Shown here piece by piece: positions 5,883 through 9,325 of a stretch of 9,325 nt of DNA (its first letter is position 1; each line of letters starts with the position of its first letter). Under the pieces are notes generated by a model that saw only the letters and a program-made list of their open reading frames with translations, made no database searches and was not told the origin of the DNA. Source of the DNA: Pseudomonadota bacterium (lineage in GTDB: Bacteria > Pseudomonadota > Alphaproteobacteria > UBA8366 > JADFVY01); NCBI GenBank assembly GCA_030671915.1, contig DAOVHN010000051.1, positions 1-9,325 of the forward strand. Reading direction: 5' to 3'. A program made the position numbers and the translations under genes.

Positions 5883-7289
5883 TCAGTCAGGCCGGGCAGC
5901 ATTGAACCGTGCCAGACTTTCCTTGCGGCCCAGAACCTCCATGATTTCGAAGATGCCGGGGGAGATGTTGGACCCGGTCAGGGCGGCGCGCAGGGGCTGG
6001 GCGATTTTGCCGAGGCCCAACCCCTTCGACTCCGCGTAACCGCGGACGATTTCCTCCAGCGCGCCGGCTTCCCATTTGTCGAGTCCGGCGAACTTGTCCG
6101 CGACCTCCAGCACCATCGCCGCGCCGTCGCCGGCCAGCAGTTTGGCGGCCTTTTCGACCTTCAGGGGATAGGTCGGCGCGTGCAAATAAAATAACGCATT
6201 ATCAGCAAGTTCCAGCAATGTTTTCGCACGTTGTTTCAACCCGTCCATGCCGGCAAGTAATATGTCACGGCAATCCTCGTCGATATCCCGGTCCAGCGTT
6301 TCGGCGATGCGCGGCAGGATCAGGTCCACGAGGCGGGCGTCCCCGGCCTCGCGAATATAGTTGCCGTTCAGGTTCTCCAGCTTGGCGAAGTCGAAGCGGG
6401 CGGGGGAGCGGCCGATGGCCTCCAGGCTGAACCATTCGACGGCCTGTTCGGTGCTGATAATCTCCTCGTCGCCATGGGCCCATCCGAGGCGCAAAAGGTA
6501 ATTGCGCATGGCCTCGGGCAGGTAGCCCATGTCGCGGTAGGCCTCGACCCCCAGCGCACCGTGCCGCTTGGACAGTTTTGCGCCGTCGGGCCCGTGGATC
6601 AGCGGCACATGGGCGAATTCGGGAACGTCCCAGCCCATGGCCTGGTACAACACGGTCTGGCGCGCCGCATTGGTCAGATGGTCGACGCCGCGCACGATAT
6701 GGGTGATGCCCATGTCATGGTCGTCGACCACGACGGAGTGCATGTAGGTTGGCGTGCCGTCGCCGCGCATCAAGACCATGTCGTCCAACTGCTCGTTGCC
6801 GATTCGTACCTCGCCCTGCACCAGATCGCGTATCACCGTCTCGCCCTCCCGCGGCGCCTTCAAGCGGATCGCGGGATCGATGCCCTCGGGCGCCTCGGAC
6901 GGGTCGCGGTCGCGCCAGCGCCCGTCATAGCGGGGCGGGCGGCCCTCGGCGCGCGCCTTTTCACGCATTTCCGCCAGTTCCTGCGGCGTTGTATAGCAGC
7001 GGTAGGCGAGGCCCTTGTCCAGCAGTTCCGCAACCACGGCCGCATGGCGCGCCTGGTTGGCCGATTGGTAGATTTCCTCGCCGTCCCAGTCCAGTTCCAG
7101 CCACCGCAACCCGTCGAGGATCGCCTGGATTGCCTCGGGCGTGGAGCGTTCGCGGTCGGTATCCTCTATGCGCAGCAGGTAGCGGCCGCCGTGGTGGCGG
7201 GCGAACAGCCAGTTGAACAGCGCCGTGCGGGCGCCGCCAATATGCAGATACCCTGTGGGTGAAGGCGCGAACCGGGTTACAACAGACAT
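5883..7289 (-). CDS. gltX: GltX, glutamyl-tRNA synthetase
   Basis: This 468-residue class I aminoacyl-tRNA synthetase attaches Glu to tRNA. The catalytic core shows the HIGH-type motif in [19 protein letters not shown] (7-25), LLRIEDTD (38-45) and the KMSKS-type loop AKLSKRHG (237-244). A helical anticodon-binding domain follows (about 300-468). The [16 protein letters not shown] and NAARQ segments are typical of alphaproteobacterial GluRS. Many alphaproteobacteria lack GlnRS and use a non-discriminating GluRS plus GatCAB, so this enzyme may also charge tRNA-Gln; that is inference. The ATG at 7289 has GAGGA 6 nt upstream. A longer open frame to 7814 runs antisense to comEC and has no family N-terminus. 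One oddity is Val202 in RGVDH, where an acidic residue is usual. The gene is divergent from comEC and precedes gltA by 140 nt. Confidence 0.96.
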   Translation of the reverse strand: MSVVTRFAPSPTGYLHIGGARTALFNWLFARHHGGRYLLRIEDTDRERSTPEAIQAILDGLRWLELDWDGEEIYQSANQARHAAVVAELLDKGLAYRCYTTPQELAEMREKARAEGRPPRYDGRWRDRDPSEAPEGIDPAIRLKAPREGETVIRDLVQGEVRIGNEQLDDMVLMRGDGTPTYMHSVVVDDHDMGITHIVRGVDHLTNAARQTVLYQAMGWDVPEFAHVPLIHGPDGAKLSKRHGALGVEAYRDMGYLPEAMRNYLLRLGWAHGDEEIISTEQAVEWFSLEAIGRSPARFDFAKLENLNGNYIREAGDARLVDLILPRIAETLDRDIDEDCRDILLAGMDGLKQRAKTLLELADNALFYLHAPTYPLKVEKAAKLLAGDGAAMVLEVADKFAGLDKWEAGALEEIVRGYAESKGLGLGKIAQPLRAALTGSNISPGIFEIMEVLGRKESLARFNAARPD

Positions 7290-7295
7290 TGTGAT

Positions 7296-7300
7296 TCCTC
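7296..7300 (-). promoter_or_regulatory. Shine-Dalgarno sequence for gltX
   Basis: GAGGA on the minus strand is 6 nt before the ATG at 7289. It supports this start over the 174-residue upstream extension of the open frame. Confidence 0.75.
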
Positions 7301-7336
7301 GAATGACCTTGGCGGGTGGCGCAATGCCGGGCCGGG

Positions 7337-7365
7337 ATGTAGCACAATGACGGCCGCTACGGCAA
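7337..7365 (-). promoter_or_regulatory. Candidate gltX promoter
   Basis: On the minus strand, TTGCCG (7365-7360) and CTACAT (7342-7337) are 17 nt apart. CTACAT is a poor TATAAT match but close to the CTATAT-like -10 common in alphaproteobacteria. Initiation near 7330 would give a leader of about 40 nt. This is tentative. Confidence 0.35.
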
Positions 7366-7384
7366 AATCGTTTTGTGGGGGCGC

Positions 7385-9325
7385 ATGGGAGCGGGAGTGG
7401 CGCATGCCATGATGGGCTTGAAGGAAAGACTGGCGGACATTGTGGCCTGCGAGCGTGAGCGCTGGCTGCTGTGGGCGCCCGTGGCCTTCGGCGTCGGCAT
7501 CGGCATATACTTCGGCCTGCCCTGGGAGCCGCCGGCCATGGCCGGGATCTTCGTTTTCGCGTTCGCGACGCTCGTCGCTTGGCGTTTGCGGGCGAACCTG
7601 GTGCTGGCACTGCTCTTGCTGGGCGTGGCGTTCGGCGCGGGCGGGTTCGCGGCGGCGCAGTTGCGTACCCATCTGGCGGCGGTCCCGGTTCTCGCAAAAC
7701 CCTATGGCCCCGCGGGCGTGACCGGGCGCGTGGTGCGCGTGGAACTGCGGCCGGACAGCCCACGGGTGACGTTGGAGCATGTTTCCCTGAAGGGGCTGGA
7801 CGAGGCCGAGACACCGGCGTTGGTCCGAATCAAGCTGCGCCGGGGCGATGTCGTCGATATCGGCGACCGCATCGATGTGTTCGCCAAGCTCTCCCCGCCG
7901 TCGGCGCCGTCGGCGCCGGGCGCCTACGATTTCCAGCGGCGATCATGGTTTCAGGGGCTCGGCGCCGTGGGATTCGCCATGGGCCGGGTGCGGCCGGCGG
8001 AGGAGGGTGGCGCGGAGGAGGGCTGGTCGCCGGTGCTGTTCATGGCGGCGTTGCGGCTGCATATGACTGAGCGGATCCGTGCCGCGCTGCCCGGCGAGTC
8101 CGGGGCCTTCGCCGCCGCCCTGATGACCGGCGACCGCAGCGCCATATCGCAAGAGTCACTGGATTCCATGCGCGATTCAGGCCTGGCGCATCTGTTGGCG
8201 ATATCAGGGCTGCATCTGGGACTGGTGGCGGCGACGTTGTTCTTCGGGCTGCGCGCGCTGCTGGCGCTGTCGGAACGGCTGACACTGCGCCACCCCATCA
8301 AGAAATGGGCGGCTGTGGCGGCCATGGCCGGCAGTTTCGCATACCTTTTGCTGGCAGGCGCGACGGTGCCGACCCAGCGCGCCTTCGTGATGACCGGGCT
8401 GGTATTGCTGGCCGTCCTGCTGGACCGGCAGGCGATTTCAATGCGCCTCGTCGCCTGGGCCGCGATAATCATCCTGGCGATCGCGCCGGAAAGCATGCTG
8501 GGGGCCAGTTTCCAGATGTCCTTCGCGGCCGTCGTCGCCCTGGTCGCCTTCTATGAGGCCTCGCGGGACCGGTTCCGATCCGTGCGCTCGGCCGTCGGCC
8601 AAGGAGTTGCCGCGCGCATCGGTCTTTATGCGGGCGGGGTTGCCGCGACGACGGTCATCGCCAGTTTCGCCACCGGCCTGATCGCCCTGCATCATTTTGG
8701 GCGCATCGCAGTCTACGGTCTGCCGGCGAACATGCTGGCGGTGCCACTGACGGCGCTGTGGGTCATGCCCTGGGCGGTGATCGCGGCCGTGCTGATGCCG
8801 CTGGGATTGGAAGGCCTGCCGCTGACCCTGATGGGCTGGGGGATCGACGGGCTGTTATGGATCGCCGGCGGGATATCGGCCTGGCCGGGGGCGGTGCGCC
8901 CGGTCGCGGCGTTACCGATCGCGGGGCTTGTGCTGGTGGCCGTCGGTGGGCTGTGGCTCTGCCTGTGGCGTCGTCGTTGGCGCTATGCCGGATTGCTGGG
9001 GCTTGCAGCCGGCCTGGCGACCCTGTGGATGCAGCAGGGGCCCGACATGCTGGTCTCCGACGATGGGCGCCTGATGGCCGTGCGCATGGCCGACGGGCGG
9101 CTCAGCGTCTCGCAGCGCCGGCGGGAAAGGCGCACCGCCGAAGACTGGCTGGAACAGGAAGGGCAGGGGACGAGCCTGTACTGGCCGGAAACGGGAACTA
9201 GCGCGGACGGCCGCCTGCGCTGCGATGGCCTTGGCTGCATATACCGGGCCGGTGGCCGGACGGTGGCGCTGCTGAGGGACGGGCTGGCCCATGACGAGGA
9301 TTGCCGGATCGCCGACATTTTGATC
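7385..9325 (+). CDS. comEC: ComEC/Rec2-family DNA-uptake membrane protein, 3' end outside window
   Basis: An open frame of 647 codons runs off the window end. ComEC forms the inner-membrane channel that carries single-stranded DNA into the cytoplasm during transformation. Two transmembrane helices lie near residues 27-80 and are followed by a beta-rich DUF4131/OB-like domain. That domain contains the typical [19 protein letters not shown] segment. The Competence domain then begins, with the hallmark [11 protein letters not shown] at 270-280, [12 protein letters not shown] and many hydrophobic helices to about residue 550. The visible C-terminal part ([22 protein letters not shown] onward) lacks the DVGQGD and HxHxDH motifs of the metallo-beta-lactamase domain. 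The start is uncertain: ATG 7385 is the first in frame after the TAG at 7340, but ATG 7409/7412 or GTG 7397 are possible. The gene is divergent from gltX. Competence itself cannot be inferred from this gene alone. Confidence 0.92.
   Translation, partial: MGAGVAHAMMGLKERLADIVACERERWLLWAPVAFGVGIGIYFGLPWEPPAMAGIFVFAFATLVAWRLRANLVLALLLLGVAFGAGGFAAAQLRTHLAAVPVLAKPYGPAGVTGRVVRVELRPDSPRVTLEHVSLKGLDEAETPALVRIKLRRGDVVDIGDRIDVFAKLSPPSAPSAPGAYDFQRRSWFQGLGAVGFAMGRVRPAEEGGAEEGWSPVLFMAALRLHMTERIRAALPGESGAFAAALMTGDRSAISQESLDSMRDSGLAHLLAISGLHLGLVAATLFFGLRALLALSERLTLRHPIKKWAAVAAMAGSFAYLLLAGATVPTQRAFVMTGLVLLAVLLDRQAISMRLVAWAAIIILAIAPESMLGASFQMSFAAVVALVAFYEASRDRFRSVRSAVGQGVAARIGLYAGGVAATTVIASFATGLIALHHFGRIAVYGLPANMLAVPLTALWVMPWAVIAAVLMPLGLEGLPLTLMGWGIDGLLWIAGGISAWPGAVRPVAALPIAGLVLVAVGGLWLCLWRRRWRYAGLLGLAAGLATLWMQQGPDMLVSDDGRLMAVRMADGRLSVSQRRRERRTAEDWLEQEGQGTSLYWPETGTSADGRLRCDGLGCIYRAGGRTVALLRDGLAHDEDCRIADILI
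7901..7918 (+). repeat. Two tandem copies of TCGGCGCCG inside comEC
   Basis: A 9-nt unit is repeated twice in frame and encodes part of the [12 protein letters not shown] linker. Gain or loss of a unit would keep the frame and change only the linker length. Confidence 0.6.

Noticed and set aside
7290..7814. N-terminal extension of gltX to 643 residues
   Set aside because: The extra 174 residues are Arg/Pro-rich, antisense to comEC, and have no GluRS homology. A good GAGGA precedes the ATG at 7289.
7471..8070. Plus-strand 199-codon frame overlapping comEC in another frame
   Set aside because: The comEC frame shows DUF4131 and Competence motifs through this region; the other frame is low-complexity Gly/Arg/Ala.
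8758..9201. Plus-strand 147-codon frame inside the comEC 3' part
   Set aside because: It is a GC-driven shadow of the comEC reading frame with no independent support.

Overview
The window is a GC-rich chromosomal segment from an alphaproteobacterium; a Rhodospirillales-like lineage is plausible but not proven. The evidence is the gene content and order: lpxD–fabZ–lpxA–lpxI–lpxB on the plus strand, then gltA and gltX on the minus strand, then comEC on the plus strand. Lipid A synthesis uses LpxI rather than LpxH, and the glutamyl-tRNA synthetase and ComEC sequences look alphaproteobacterial. Everything except one intergenic element is core genome.

Region 1 (1–3877) is a lipid A operon. It holds the 3' end of lpxD, then fabZ, lpxA, lpxI and lpxB. 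The first three junctions are extremely tight: a 4-nt ATGA overlap, a zero-gap TGA/GTG junction and an 11-nt overlap, so translation is probably coupled. FabZ supplies acyl-ACP chemistry. LpxA and LpxD add the 3-hydroxyacyl chains, LpxI hydrolyses UDP-2,3-diacylglucosamine to lipid X, and LpxB joins lipid X to its UDP precursor to make the disaccharide.

Region 2 (2457–2718) breaks that compact operon. It is a roughly 260-bp element with 33-bp terminal inverted repeats that match at 32 of 33 positions. It begins on the last base of the lpxI stop codon and ends one base before the lpxB ATG. It looks like a small non-autonomous, MITE-like palindromic element at a TA site. Its interior contains two further hairpin arms, and long segments of one half are complementary to the other half. 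Removing it with one TA copy restores an lpxI–lpxB junction of stop codon, 4 nt, ATG. This is the most noteworthy feature of the window.

Region 3 (3878–4410) holds a nickel-type glyoxalase I gene (gloA) with a strong Shine-Dalgarno sequence. A bidirectional hairpin terminator separates it from the convergent gltA gene.

Region 4 (4411–7289) holds citrate synthase (gltA) and glutamyl-tRNA synthetase (gltX), both on the minus strand. A 140-nt gap between them contains a clear sigma-70-type gltA promoter and a structured leader. Region 5 (7385–9325) is a divergent comEC-family gene that runs off the window. It shows the N-terminal domain and the Competence membrane domain, but no metallo-beta-lactamase signature in the part that is visible.
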